This document shows, piece after piece, positions 51,942 through 59,920 of a DNA stretch of 64,000 bases. Within the stretch, counting starts at the first letter, position 1, and each line of letters opens with the position of its first letter. Where the stretch lies: assembly GCA_002337085.1 (NCBI GenBank), contig DDFH01000006.1, forward strand, positions 215,098-279,097. The letters run 5' to 3'. The notes under the pieces were generated by a model. That model had not been told where the DNA came from. It saw only the letters and a list, made by a program, of their open reading frames with translations, and did not search any database. Origin of the DNA: Hyphomonadaceae bacterium UBA1933. GTDB lineage: Bacteria; Pseudomonadota; Alphaproteobacteria; Caulobacterales; Aquidulcibacteraceae. The position numbers were made by a program, and so were the translations under genes.

Positions 51942-52040
51942 CTACGCTACCAAACCAATTTGTAAAACAACAATCACAATTACCCAACCAATTGCAATCA
52001 TAGCCAAAGAACCCATACTTGCCAATTTTGCAACAATCAT
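51942..52040 (-). CDS. Very small hydrophobic membrane protein (32 aa)
   Basis: An ORF of 32 codons preceded by the perfect Shine-Dalgarno AAGGAGG seven bases from the ATG at 52040. The product begins MIVAKLASMGSLAMIAIG and is almost entirely one transmembrane helix (VIVIVVLQIGLVA at the end). No family is recognised. Strong translation signals on such a short frame are good evidence for a real small protein, perhaps an accessory of a membrane complex. A second one of similar type lies at 52263-52397 on the same strand. Confidence 0.65.
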   Translation of the reverse strand: MIVAKLASMGSLAMIAIGWVIVIVVLQIGLVA

Positions 52041-52146
52041 AACCAACCTCCTTATTTATTTAGTGAGAGGTAAAAAATTATTATAAAAATTGGAAAGCAT
52101 AATATGGCTGCATGCTGCGCAACAACTTGCCACGCAATTCCCAGTT

Positions 52147-52180
52147 CGACGAATAAGATAACGTCGATTTTTAATTTTTA
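52147..52180 (+). terminator. Possible weak terminator
   Basis: CGACG-aataagataa-CGTCG followed by ATTTTTAATTTTT on the plus strand. The short stem and long loop make it weak, and it is 260 bases past the truncated haemoglobin stop. Confidence 0.35.
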
Positions 52181-52262
52181 CGCAGTTTTAAAACCCAAAT
52201 CAAAGGTAATTTAACAATTTTACCCTTGTCATTCGCTATTAAAAGCAAATGATTTCAGGTTA

Positions 52263-52397
52263 TTAAACTTTTTTCTGTTTTCCCATATGACCCACAAGCC
52301 ATATACCCAAGCCAAGGGTAATGCCAACAGTGATAACCAAGAAAGCAATCGCAATCCATGCCAACGGGTCAATTGTAACCATTCTTGCAAGCAACAT
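52263..52397 (-). CDS. Small membrane protein (44 aa)
   Basis: From ATG 52397, with GAGGAG seven to twelve bases upstream, the product begins MLLARMVTIDPLAWIAIAF. It has one long hydrophobic segment (about residues 10-36) followed by a basic tail, VGHMGKQKKV. The longer open frame upstream to 52481 lacks a ribosome site. It looks like the small accessory subunits of transporters or oxidases, but no match is claimed. It precedes the 32-aa gene on the same strand by about 220 bases. Confidence 0.65.
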   Translation of the reverse strand: MLLARMVTIDPLAWIAIAFLVITVGITLGLGIWLVGHMGKQKKV

Positions 52398-52541
52398 AGT
52401 ATTCTCCTCATCCATTTTGGAAGGGGTAATTGTTATTCCGAATATTACGATGGGATAATATGACCACGTGCCGCGCGACATCGTGCCGCTTTATTGTAGT
52501 GCCCATAACATAAATGTTTTTGTCGGATTCAGGGTCAAATT

Positions 52542-53177
52542 TTAATCAGATTTAAGGCTATAACCACCCTCTTCGGTGATTAATAAATCATCTTTTCCAA
52601 GCGCCTCATTAAGTTTTTGCCGCAGGCGATAGATATGGGTTTCAAGTGTGTGGGTGGTAACGCCTTCATTATAACGCCAGACTTCGCGCAATAATTCCTC
52701 ACGCGAAACTTTGCCTTCTGCCTGATTAAGATAGGTTAGAATTTCAATTTCTTTGTCAGTAAGCTTCAAAACCTCAAGATTGCCACGCATAAAGGCACGT
52801 TTAAGAGGGCTAAATTCAAACCCATTTAATTTTAAAGCCGCCATTTTGCTCGCTTCGCGCGAACGAATAAGGTTGTAAATTGCGGCTTCAAGTTCGGCAA
52901 AGCGGAAAGGCATAGAAATGGCAACCAAATCTTTGCCAGAAGCAAACCTATTTGCATCAACAATATGCGGAATTGCGCCTTTGAATATCAAAATTGATGG
53001 AATATTAATCTGTGTAATTTCAGGCTTTAAGCTATTATAGAATAATATTTGCAAATCTGGTTCAAATTCGTCATCAGTTGAAATGTTGAAATTATTCTGC
53101 GCTGCAAGCCATTCACAAATGGCAGCACATATTAATTCATCAAAACCCTTTATTAGAATCTTAGTTTTATATATCAT
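52542..53177 (-). CDS. Winged-helix regulator with degenerate receiver domain
   Basis: 211 aa from ATG 53177. The C-terminal half is an OmpR-type winged helix: LTDKEIEILTYLNQAEGKVSREELL, then TTHTLETHIYRLRQKL. The N-terminal half has a receiver-like alternation (ILIKGFDELICAAICEWL, PDLQILFYNSL, PSILIFKG) but no clear phosphoacceptor Asp, so phosphorylation control is doubtful. It is divergent from the L,D-transpeptidase gene across only 29 bases, and this pairing recurs in alphaproteobacteria, suggesting a cell-wall link. The frame's extra 17 codons overlap that gene's start. Confidence 0.82.
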   Translation of the reverse strand: MIYKTKILIKGFDELICAAICEWLAAQNNFNISTDDEFEPDLQILFYNSLKPEITQINIPSILIFKGAIPHIVDANRFASGKDLVAISMPFRFAELEAAIYNLIRSREASKMAALKLNGFEFSPLKRAFMRGNLEVLKLTDKEIEILTYLNQAEGKVSREELLREVWRYNEGVTTHTLETHIYRLRQKLNEALGKDDLLITEEGGYSLKSD

Positions 53178-53206
53178 ATTCGCTACAAATCTTTGGGATA
53201 TTAAAA

Positions 53207-53734
53207 ATGATTTTTGAAGTCCAGTCAATTGACGGTGGTCATAAAGGCAAAATCAAAGTCGGTAATCAGGTTTTTGATTGCGCACTTGGCAAAACCGGCG
53301 TTCTTGCCGCTTCCGAAAAACGTGAAGGGGATAATAAAACCCCTGCTGGTAAATGGGCGTTTCGCAAAATCTTTTATCGCAAAGATAAAATTCCGCTTTT
53401 GGTTGCCCCACTTGAACCGGTTGCTTTGGAGGAAAACTTCGGCTGGTGTGATGCGGCCGATGATGTGAATTATAATAAATTTGTTCTTCATCCATATCCA
53501 AAGTCTGCTGAACATTTGTGGCGTAAAGATGATGTTTACGACATTATTGTGATTTTGGGGCATAATGATGATCCGGTGGTTCCTGGATATGGCTCGGCAA
53601 TTTTTATGCATGTTGCCCGCCCTGATTATTCGGGAACTGAAGGCTGTGTCGCCCTTAAAAAAGAAGATTTAATCACCCTTCTTGCCCTCGCTGCCAAAGA
53701 TGCGGATGATGATTTTATTGAAGTGATGGCATAA
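53207..53734 (+). CDS. L,D-transpeptidase family protein (YkuD domain)
   Basis: 175 aa with the catalytic pair H135 and C147 in FMHVARPDYSGTEGCVAL, the YkuD signature. GDNKTPAGKWAFRKIFYR lies upstream, as in the domain. L,D-transpeptidases crosslink peptidoglycan between two meso-DAP residues or attach proteins. There is no signal peptide or membrane segment, so the enzyme appears cytosolic unless it is exported another way. ATG 53207 starts directly at the domain, leaving little room for a missed signal. Confidence 0.88.
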   Translation: MIFEVQSIDGGHKGKIKVGNQVFDCALGKTGVLAASEKREGDNKTPAGKWAFRKIFYRKDKIPLLVAPLEPVALEENFGWCDAADDVNYNKFVLHPYPKSAEHLWRKDDVYDIIVILGHNDDPVVPGYGSAIFMHVARPDYSGTEGCVALKKEDLITLLALAAKDADDDFIEVMA

Positions 53735-53777
53735 TCTCATTCGGCTTTTGTTCAGGTTCATATGGTAAATTCGACAT

Positions 53778-54212
53778 ATGAAAATACGATACTTTGCTTA
53801 CATTTTTGCACTTTCAACCCTTTTCTCATTACCTGCACAGGCGGAAACCACGCTTGATTCCGCGCAGAAATTGGTTGAAAACTATTATTCTGCTATAAAT
53901 GCACATAATTATAAGACTGCTTTTGATTTTTGGCAAAAGGATGACAAGGGCAAAAATATCAATGGGCAAAATCTAAAAAAATTCTCGCATGGTTTTGACA
54001 AAACCAAAAATGTCAGCGTGCAAATCCTTAATATTGAGCCAATAGACGCCGGCATGGGTCATGTTTATACAACGGTTAATGTGCAAATAACCGCCACTGA
54101 TAAAAAGGGTAAAGTGAAAAATTTTGGCGGATATTATAATCTAATCGCGTTAAACAACACTTTTGCCGCAACCGATTGGAAAATTATGACCGCCAAACTA
54201 AGCGAATATTAA
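53778..54212 (+). CDS. Secreted NTF2-like/SnoaL-like protein of unknown function
   Basis: 144-aa protein with a clean signal peptide ending in LFSLPAQA-ET. The mature domain starts with a helical AQKLVENYYSAINAHNYKTAFDFW, the usual opening of NTF2/SnoaL-type cone folds, then beta strands (HVYTTVNVQITATDKKGKV, GGYYNLIALN). It probably lies in the periplasm. It follows the L,D-transpeptidase by 43 bases on the same strand and its stop overlaps the convergent CoA-lyase gene by four bases. Confidence 0.7.
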   Translation: MKIRYFAYIFALSTLFSLPAQAETTLDSAQKLVENYYSAINAHNYKTAFDFWQKDDKGKNINGQNLKKFSHGFDKTKNVSVQILNIEPIDAGMGHVYTTVNVQITATDKKGKVKNFGGYYNLIALNNTFAATDWKIMTAKLSEY

Positions 54213-55081
54213 CCCGCCGCCGCAATCGCTTCGGCAATGGCGATGGTTTTTAATGCCATATCACGGTGCAATATTTCTGCCATCTTTCCCTCAACCTTTA
54301 AAACACCTTTGCCAGCATTGGCAGGGTCGGCAAACGCCGCAACCACAGCGCGGGCATAGGCGATTTCTTCGGGTTTTGGCGCAAAAATATTATTGCAAAC
54401 CTCAATTTGTGAAGGGTGGATAAGGGTTTTGCCATCAAAACCAAAATTCTTGCCTTGGACGCATTGGTTTTCAAAGCCTTGTGTGTTTTGGATTTCATTA
54501 AATACGCCGTCAATCACGCTAAGGCCAAAACACTTGCCACCATTAACCGCCGCCGACAAGGCATAAAGGAATGGCGCACGTTCAACATCCAAAAGCGCAC
54601 CGGTTTCTTTGGCAAGGTCGTTTGTGCCCATAACCAACGCCTTAAACGGCACAGTTTCCGCCGCCGAGCAGATGGAAAAAATATCTAAAATTGCACGTGG
54701 GGTTTCAATCATTGCCCAAATATCAATTGGGTTGCCACCGTTAAGTTCACGGATTTTGGCATCAATTTTTAAAACCTGATCTTTTGATGAAACTTTGGGG
54801 ACAAGAATGGCATCGGGCTTTGCCGCCACCGCGCATTTTAAATCATCGTCAAAATATTCGGTATCTGTGCCATTGGTGCGGATAATAATTTCCCGCTTGC
54901 CATAACCACCGCTCGCAAGTGCCGCAGTAATACAATCACGCGCTTCTTGCTTCATTTCAGGGGCAACCGCATCTTCCATGTCCATGATGATGGCATCACA
55001 GGCAAGGGTTTTTGCTTTTTCCAAAACCTTGGCATTTGCACCAGGCATATAAAGAACGGAACGGCGCGGTTTAATTGTCAT
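54209..55081 (-). CDS. HpcH/HpaI-type CoA ester lyase (malyl-CoA lyase or thioesterase family)
   Basis: 290-aa TIM-barrel enzyme of the citrate-lyase beta/malyl-CoA family. Conserved parts are RRSVLYMPGANAKVLEKA, DAIIMDMEDAVAPEMK (metal Glu/Asp), IRTNGTDT, AILVPKV, WAMIETPRAILD and MGTNDLAKETG. Members cleave or hydrolyse malyl-, methylmalyl- or citramalyl-CoA. The divergent neighbour is malate dehydrogenase, which supports a malate-linked substrate. Choice between lyase and thioesterase cannot be made from sequence alone. Confidence 0.88.
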   Translation of the reverse strand: MTIKPRRSVLYMPGANAKVLEKAKTLACDAIIMDMEDAVAPEMKQEARDCITAALASGGYGKREIIIRTNGTDTEYFDDDLKCAVAAKPDAILVPKVSSKDQVLKIDAKIRELNGGNPIDIWAMIETPRAILDIFSICSAAETVPFKALVMGTNDLAKETGALLDVERAPFLYALSAAVNGGKCFGLSVIDGVFNEIQNTQGFENQCVQGKNFGFDGKTLIHPSQIEVCNNIFAPKPEEIAYARAVVAAFADPANAGKGVLKVEGKMAEILHRDMALKTIAIAEAIAAAG

Positions 55082-55233
55082 AAAATCCCCCTTAGTTAAT
55101 TTTTTGCTGCACGTGCTAATAAAACTAATGGCTAATAAAATTTATTGGTGGTTTTATCAATAGGAATAATACCATTGTTTAATAGAAAATAATGAAAATC
55201 TTTGCCGCAATCGGGCTTAAAGGCATTGCGAAA

Positions 55234-55245
55234 CTTTTGCAAAAG
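55234..55245. promoter_or_regulatory. Perfect 12-base palindrome upstream of mdh
   Basis: CTTTTGCAAAAG lies about 58 bases before the mdh start in the divergent CoA-lyase/mdh region. TTGCAACCGCAA follows a few bases later. It is a plausible repressor operator with no known match claimed. Confidence 0.35.
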
Positions 55246-55302
55246 GTCTATTGCAACCGCAAATAAAATTTTAAAAGCACCTGTTTATTTCGGAGGTTTA
55301 TT

Positions 55303-56265
55303 ATGGCTCGTAAAAAAATCGCGCTTATCGGCGCAGGTATGATTGGTGGCACGCTTGCACACATTTGCGCACGTGAAGAATTGGGCGATGTTATCTTGTT
55401 TGACATCGCAGAAGGCACACCACAAGGTAAATCGCTTGACCTTGCCGAAGCGTCAACCACTTTTGACAAAGACGTAAGCCTTAAAGGCGCAAATTCTTAT
55501 GCTGATATCGCGGGCGCTGATGTTTGCATCGTAACTGCTGGTGTTCCTCGTAAACCTGGTATGAGCCGTGATGACCTTATCGGTATCAACCTAAAAGTTA
55601 TGAAAGCCGTTGGCGAAGGCATCAAACAATATGCACCAAACGCATTTGTAATCTGCATCACCAACCCGCTTGACGCGATGGTTTGGGCTTTGCGCGAATT
55701 CTCTGGCCTTCCACACAATATGGTGTGCGGTATGGCGGGCGTTCTTGATAGCGCGCGTTTCAACTGGTTCCTAGCAGAGCATTTCGGCGTTTCTGTTGAA
55801 GACGTTCACGCATGGACCCTTGGCGGCCACGGCGATGACATGGTTCCAATGGTTCGTTATTCAACTGTTGGCGGTTTGCCGCTTCCTGTGCTTGTTGAAA
55901 AAGGTGAAATCACCCAAGAGAAACTTGACGCAATCGTTCAACGTACCCGTGGCGGTGGCGGCGAAATCGTTGCCCTTCTGAAAACTGGCTCTGCATTCTA
56001 TGCGCCTGCTGAATCTGCGGTTGTTATGGCAAAATCTTATTTGCAAGACAAAAAACGCGCGCTTCCGGTTGCGGCATATAACAAAGGTACTTATGGCCTT
56101 GATGGTCTTTATGTTGGCGTTCCGGTTGTTATCGGTGCGGGCGGCGTTGAAAAAATCATCGAATTCCCAATGGACGACGGCGAAAAAGCAATGTTCGCAA
56201 AATCTGTTGCGGCGGTCGAAGGCCTTCTTGTTGCTTGTAAAGAAATCGATCCTTCACTCAAATAA
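55303..56265 (+). CDS. mdh: Malate dehydrogenase
   Basis: NAD-dependent oxidation of malate to oxaloacetate in the TCA cycle, 320 aa, of the lactate-dehydrogenase-like class. Rossmann motif IALIGAGMIGGTLAH, then VTAGVPRKPGMSRDDLI (active-site loop), ITNPLDAMVW and the catalytic HGDDMVPM. Strong ribosome site CGGAGG seven bases from the ATG. Codon use is visibly more GC-rich than neighbours (many GCG, CGT, GGC), as expected of a highly expressed gene. The strong terminator 90 bases later shows that it is monocistronic; sucCD, which often follow in alphaproteobacteria, are absent. Confidence 0.97.
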   Translation: MARKKIALIGAGMIGGTLAHICAREELGDVILFDIAEGTPQGKSLDLAEASTTFDKDVSLKGANSYADIAGADVCIVTAGVPRKPGMSRDDLIGINLKVMKAVGEGIKQYAPNAFVICITNPLDAMVWALREFSGLPHNMVCGMAGVLDSARFNWFLAEHFGVSVEDVHAWTLGGHGDDMVPMVRYSTVGGLPLPVLVEKGEITQEKLDAIVQRTRGGGGEIVALLKTGSAFYAPAESAVVMAKSYLQDKKRALPVAAYNKGTYGLDGLYVGVPVVIGAGGVEKIIEFPMDDGEKAMFAKSVAAVEGLLVACKEIDPSLK

Positions 56266-56355
56266 AATTTTTTACTTTGTAAAATAATTTTATTTGGACA
56301 GAGCAGACAAAGATTTTTGAAAAGCGTGGTTTCCAAAAATTTTTGACATAATATT

Positions 56356-56388
56356 AAAAAATCCCACCAAAACTTGGTGGGATTTTTT
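56356..56388 (+). terminator. Rho-independent terminator after mdh
   Basis: ATCCCACCAA-aac-TTGGTGGGAT with A-rich 5' and T-rich 3' flanks (bidirectional type), about 90 bases after the mdh stop. Confidence 0.92.
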
Positions 56389-56413
56389 GTTTTATTAATG
56401 TATATATTTAATT

Positions 56414-57241
56414 ATGGACTTCGATACATCTAAATTTGAATATACAGAAGCAGATAATAAAACTTATTCAGAACATTACGTATTTGAACACCTTAAAAAG
56501 ATTAAGGTGTTTTATGAATTACTATCTGATTTAGTTATGCAACATGGAAACATCCCGCTTTATATGGTCATAAATTATGATTCTTATGTTTACACTTCAA
56601 TTGCTGGTACTATTGATTCAATAACAATTATTCTTAAAAAGGGAAGAGTTGGCGACGCTTTCGCTTTATTGCGAAAATTTCGCGACTTGGCACTTATTAA
56701 TATTTATATCAGCCTAATAACAGAAAGAGCAAATCAAAAAGAAATATATGAAATGCCCGAGATTAGGGACTGGCTCAAAGGATTTAAAAGGCTTCCACTC
56801 AATAACTACAAAAGTATTTCAAAGCATCTTGAAAATTCTGAGGAGTTAAAATCGCTATTTGAAATTTTAAACGAATACGAAACTTTTAAGGAAATTAGAA
56901 ATTGTGGAAATAACCATATTCACTTAAACTTTTTCGAGAACTTACTTATTAATGACAATAAAATAACTTTCGTAGATAGATTAAAGCTTTTAAATACTTT
57001 CACAAATGAGTTAGAACTTATTTTTGTAATGCATATTGCCTGTTTATTCCATATTAAAGAGCATTACATGAGGTCGTCTGACTATGTTGACGCATTAGAT
57101 ATTGGTGTAAATCCAGATGCTGAATCTGTATATTGGGTGTCCCCAATAGCTCAAGAAATTTTTTCAGAATTTGTAAGTTTAAAATTTCGCAAACTGGCAG
57201 AATATGTAGTAAATTCCACAAATATGATGCTGAAAATTTAA
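56414..57241 (+). CDS. Hypothetical helical protein in AT-rich island
   Basis: 275-aa soluble protein without signal or membrane segments. It is mostly helical, with the run SIAGTIDSITIILKKGRVGDAFALLRKFRDLALI, which resembles DUF5677-like proteins, and NYKSISKHLENSEELKS. No catalytic motif is visible. Base composition is clearly more AT-rich than the core genes. It lies directly after the mdh terminator and before a HigBA toxin-antitoxin pair, so the whole 56410-57940 segment looks acquired. A defence or abortive-infection link is only suggested by that company. Confidence 0.65.
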   Translation: MDFDTSKFEYTEADNKTYSEHYVFEHLKKIKVFYELLSDLVMQHGNIPLYMVINYDSYVYTSIAGTIDSITIILKKGRVGDAFALLRKFRDLALINIYISLITERANQKEIYEMPEIRDWLKGFKRLPLNNYKSISKHLENSEELKSLFEILNEYETFKEIRNCGNNHIHLNFFENLLINDNKITFVDRLKLLNTFTNELELIFVMHIACLFHIKEHYMRSSDYVDALDIGVNPDAESVYWVSPIAQEIFSEFVSLKFRKLAEYVVNSTNMMLKI

Positions 57242-57288
57242 CAATTAACCCCACTTCCCAATTTGGTAAGTTTGTGTTATAAGCTCTA

Positions 57289-57582
57289 ATGCGGATAATT
57301 GCCAAGCGGACATTGGTGGATTTTTGGGAGGTTCATGCGACGGCGCAAAAGCCGCTCGATGAATGGTTTCGGTTCGTTCGCCACGCCGAATGGGAAGATT
57401 CGCAAGATATAAAGCGCGATTTTGCAAGCGCAAGTTTCTTGGCAAATAATCGCGTAGTTTTTAACATAGGTGGAAATAAATTTCGGCTTGTGACAAAAAT
57501 TGATTATGAATATAAAATCGTATTTACGCGATTTATTGGTACACACGCCGAATATGACAAAATTGATGCGGTGGAGATTTAG
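57289..57582 (+). CDS. higB: HigB-type toxin (mRNA interferase)
   Basis: 97-aa toxin of the E. coli-type HigB family. The compact basic fold includes TLVDFWEVHATAQKPLDEWF, FLANNRVVFNIGGNKFRLV and the C-terminal IGTHAEYDKIDA, which carries the family's terminal His/Tyr region. It should cleave mRNA at the ribosome when free of antitoxin. The antitoxin ATG begins immediately after the toxin stop, toxin first as usual for higBA. Confidence 0.88.
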   Translation: MRIIAKRTLVDFWEVHATAQKPLDEWFRFVRHAEWEDSQDIKRDFASASFLANNRVVFNIGGNKFRLVTKIDYEYKIVFTRFIGTHAEYDKIDAVEI

Positions 57583-57942
57583 ATGAACATAAAACCAATT
57601 CGTACAGAAGAAGATTATGACGCCGCACTTGCACGCGTTGACGAATTGATGTGCGTTCCAAAAACTGTTGAGGAAGGTGATGAACTTGATATTCTCGTCA
57701 CTTTAATTGAGGCGTATGAAGCCATTCATTACCCAATTGGTGAGACCGACCCTATTGCGGCAATTAAAGAAAGCATGAAGGCAAACGGATTTAAACAAAA
57801 AGACCTTGCGCCTATTTTGGGTTCTGAATCCAGGGTTTCTGAAATTTTAAACCGCAAGCGTAAACCAACCGCCGCAATGATTTTGGCATTGCATGAAAAA
57901 TTAGGTTTGCCACTTGAAACCTTAATCAAAGCCGCCGCTTAA
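57583..57942 (+). CDS. higA: HigA-type antitoxin
   Basis: 119-aa antitoxin with an acidic N-terminal segment (DYDAALARVDELMCV, VEEGDELDILVTLIEAYE) that binds the toxin, and a C-terminal XRE-type helix-turn-helix (ESMKANGFKQKDLAPILGSESRVSEILNRKRKPTAAMILAL). It neutralises HigB and represses the operon. It abuts higB with no gap. Its 3' end is one base from the convergent DUF4431 gene. Confidence 0.9.
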   Translation: MNIKPIRTEEDYDAALARVDELMCVPKTVEEGDELDILVTLIEAYEAIHYPIGETDPIAAIKESMKANGFKQKDLAPILGSESRVSEILNRKRKPTAAMILALHEKLGLPLETLIKAAA

Positions 57943-57943
57943 C

Positions 57944-58738
57944 CTAACACCCGCTCAACGCCTTAATCCCACCGATAAACCACCGCCCATCTTTTTGAAC
58001 GATGTTTACTTCCGCTTTGCCGTTGCAGGTTTTGCTGGCTGTCGAGTAATTATAGGTCACGCGGTATTGGGTGTCGGTGATTTTTTCCAAATTTTGCAAT
58101 AATATTGGCGCTTTAAGATTACCGTAAAATTTATTCATGCCGGTAATACTAAATGCGCCTTGCCCGCGTTTTTCGGGGGTTATGAATTCTTGTGCCAAAT
58201 CCCCACGACCGACCTTTAGGGCATAATAAAATGCGCGGATTAAGGGCATCGGGGTTTCATATTCTTCGGTGATGTCTTTGTCTTCATCAAAGACTTTGCG
58301 TTTTTCGACATAGTTTTTTGGTTTTATTGCCGTGCCATTTTGTGAAATGTTTATAATTGTTCCCAAAGCCGGTGCGTGATGATGCCCGTTAAACTCCGCA
58401 AATAAACCGTCCAATTTTACTTTAACCACCGCCCCTTTAAACAAGGCATTATTATATTCATAGCCATTCATAAGCTGTATATCGTTAAAATTCGTACCAT
58501 CAAAATCGCTGCCCGTGAAACATATGGGTTTATCAAGCGATAAAAAATAACCACCCTCATACCAATCGCCTTGATTAATATCCTCATAATTCGGTTGCGC
58601 CGGAAGAATGTGGAAAGATAATTTTCCAGAAAGTTCGATTTGGCTTTTGTCGGTAATTTTGGTGCAGGTGGCGGCATTTGCATTTGCCCCAAAAAATATC
58701 AAGAAAAACAATGGCGCAAAAAGGTATTTTTTATTCAT
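57944..58738 (-). CDS. Secreted DUF4431-domain protein
   Basis: 264-aa protein with a signal peptide ending in FFGANANA-ATC. The N-terminal domain has IELSGKLSFHILPAQPNYEDINQGD, SLDKPICFTG and FNGHHHAPALGTI, the DUF4431 pattern with its His cluster. The C-terminal part (APMPLIRAFYYALKVGRGDLAQEFI-like, here TPMPLIRAFYYALK) is a separate helical/beta region ending in a cysteine-rich GGIKALSGC. The probable location is the periplasm. Function unknown. Confidence 0.7.
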   Translation of the reverse strand: MNKKYLFAPLFFLIFFGANANAATCTKITDKSQIELSGKLSFHILPAQPNYEDINQGDWYEGGYFLSLDKPICFTGSDFDGTNFNDIQLMNGYEYNNALFKGAVVKVKLDGLFAEFNGHHHAPALGTIINISQNGTAIKPKNYVEKRKVFDEDKDITEEYETPMPLIRAFYYALKVGRGDLAQEFITPEKRGQGAFSITGMNKFYGNLKAPILLQNLEKITDTQYRVTYNYSTASKTCNGKAEVNIVQKDGRWFIGGIKALSGC

Positions 58739-58886
58739 GGCGGCAATTTCCCAAAATTCACCTACATATTACATGGTTTTTTATAAGACATAAGCCCTAA
58801 ATTCATATTTTTTGTGCCGCTTGGGGCAAATGTCCGATGAATAAAAAATAGAGAAACACTATTCGGATATTGATTGGAGGTTTTTT

Positions 58887-59912
58887 ATGACACAAAACGA
58901 CCCTACCCCTAATGAAAATAATGAAATAAAAGTATTCGATATCCCAACCCGCATGTTCCATTGGGCATTTGCGATTTCAATTGTAATGGCGTTTTCAATC
59001 GGTAAATTTGCTGATGATGATAGCCCAATTTATCCATTCCACATGTTTTTTGGTGCAATGGCAATAACCGCCGTTTTATTCCGCATTGTGTGGGGTATTA
59101 TCGGCACAAAATATGCGCGTTTTTCGGCGTTCAATTTAAATCCATTTGCGCTTCCTGCATATTTGAAAAGCGCATTTGATAAAAATGCCCCTGCAAGTGC
59201 AAAACGTAATCCGGCATCATCAATTGCGGCAATTGGCATGATGATTTTTGGCATTTTAATTCCGCTTAGTGGTTATGGTATGCTTACAGCGACCACGCGT
59301 GCGCAGGGTGGGCAATTTCATGAAATCCATGAAACATTTGCAACCCTTATTATTCTTATCGCGCTTGTCCATATTGCGGGCGTTATTGTTTATAAGGTTG
59401 TAAAGGGTGAAAACCTTGGTCTTGCAATGCTTAGCGGTAATAAAAAAGCTGCTGCTGGCGAAGTTGGCATTTCAAATATTGCACCGGTTGCGGGCGTATT
59501 GCTTTTAACTTTGCTTGGTGGATCTGCATTTGCACTTGCATCAAATTATAATGCTCAAACTGGCACAGTGAATGTATTTGGCAAAACCCTTCAGGTTGCT
59601 GAAAATGAAAAAGGCGAAGGTGAAGAAGGTGATGAGGCCGAAGAAGCCGGCGAAAAAGGCGAACGCGGCGAATCCAAAGCCGAGGAAGCCCGTGAACGTG
59701 GTGAAAAAGGTGAATCAGAAGCTGAAGAAGCGCGCGAAGGTGAAGGTAAATCTGCCGCAAGTAATGCGGTTGTTATCGACACACTTTCTGGCCCAGTAAC
59801 ACTAGATTCCAAAAACACCAAAGCCTATAAAGAATCAGAATCTGAAGCCAAAGAAACAAAAAAATATGAAGAACGCGAACGCGGCGAAAAAGACGAGAAA
59901 AAGTCAAAATAG
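58887..59912 (+). CDS. Cytochrome b561 family protein with charged repeat tail
   Basis: 341-aa di-haem membrane protein. Four hydrophobic segments lie between about residues 24 and 172, with haem-ligand candidates H25, H52, H145/H148 and H162; FDIPTRMFHWAFA is typical. A fifth hydrophobic segment (about 197-218) leads to an unusual tail from 240 on, with the tandem units GEKGERGESKAEEARE and GEKGESEAEEARE. These cytochromes move electrons from or to quinol, but the partner is unknown. TGGAGG lies upstream of the ATG. It is co-transcribed with the LuxR-type gene that follows nine bases later. Confidence 0.85.
   Translation: MTQNDPTPNENNEIKVFDIPTRMFHWAFAISIVMAFSIGKFADDDSPIYPFHMFFGAMAITAVLFRIVWGIIGTKYARFSAFNLNPFALPAYLKSAFDKNAPASAKRNPASSIAAIGMMIFGILIPLSGYGMLTATTRAQGGQFHEIHETFATLIILIALVHIAGVIVYKVVKGENLGLAMLSGNKKAAAGEVGISNIAPVAGVLLLTLLGGSAFALASNYNAQTGTVNVFGKTLQVAENEKGEGEEGDEAEEAGEKGERGESKAEEARERGEKGESEAEEAREGEGKSAASNAVVIDTLSGPVTLDSKNTKAYKESESEAKETKKYEERERGEKDEKKSK
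59649..59738 (+). repeat. Degenerate tandem repeat encoding E/K/G-rich tail
   Basis: Two imperfect units code for GEKGERGESKAEEARE and GEKGESEAEEARE. The repeat is at both the DNA and protein level and lies inside the b561 gene. Such tracts can change in length by slippage. Confidence 0.6.
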
Positions 59913-59920
59913 GTTTTGTA

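Noticed and set aside
52086..52262. Possible additional small ORF or RNA between the two tiny membrane proteins.
   Set aside because: No start with a ribosome site; only a weak hairpin with a T run was seen.
59431..59821. Minus-strand frames opposite the b561 repeat tail, rich in Leu/His or Ser.
   Set aside because: They arise from the repetitive Glu/Lys codons on the coding strand.
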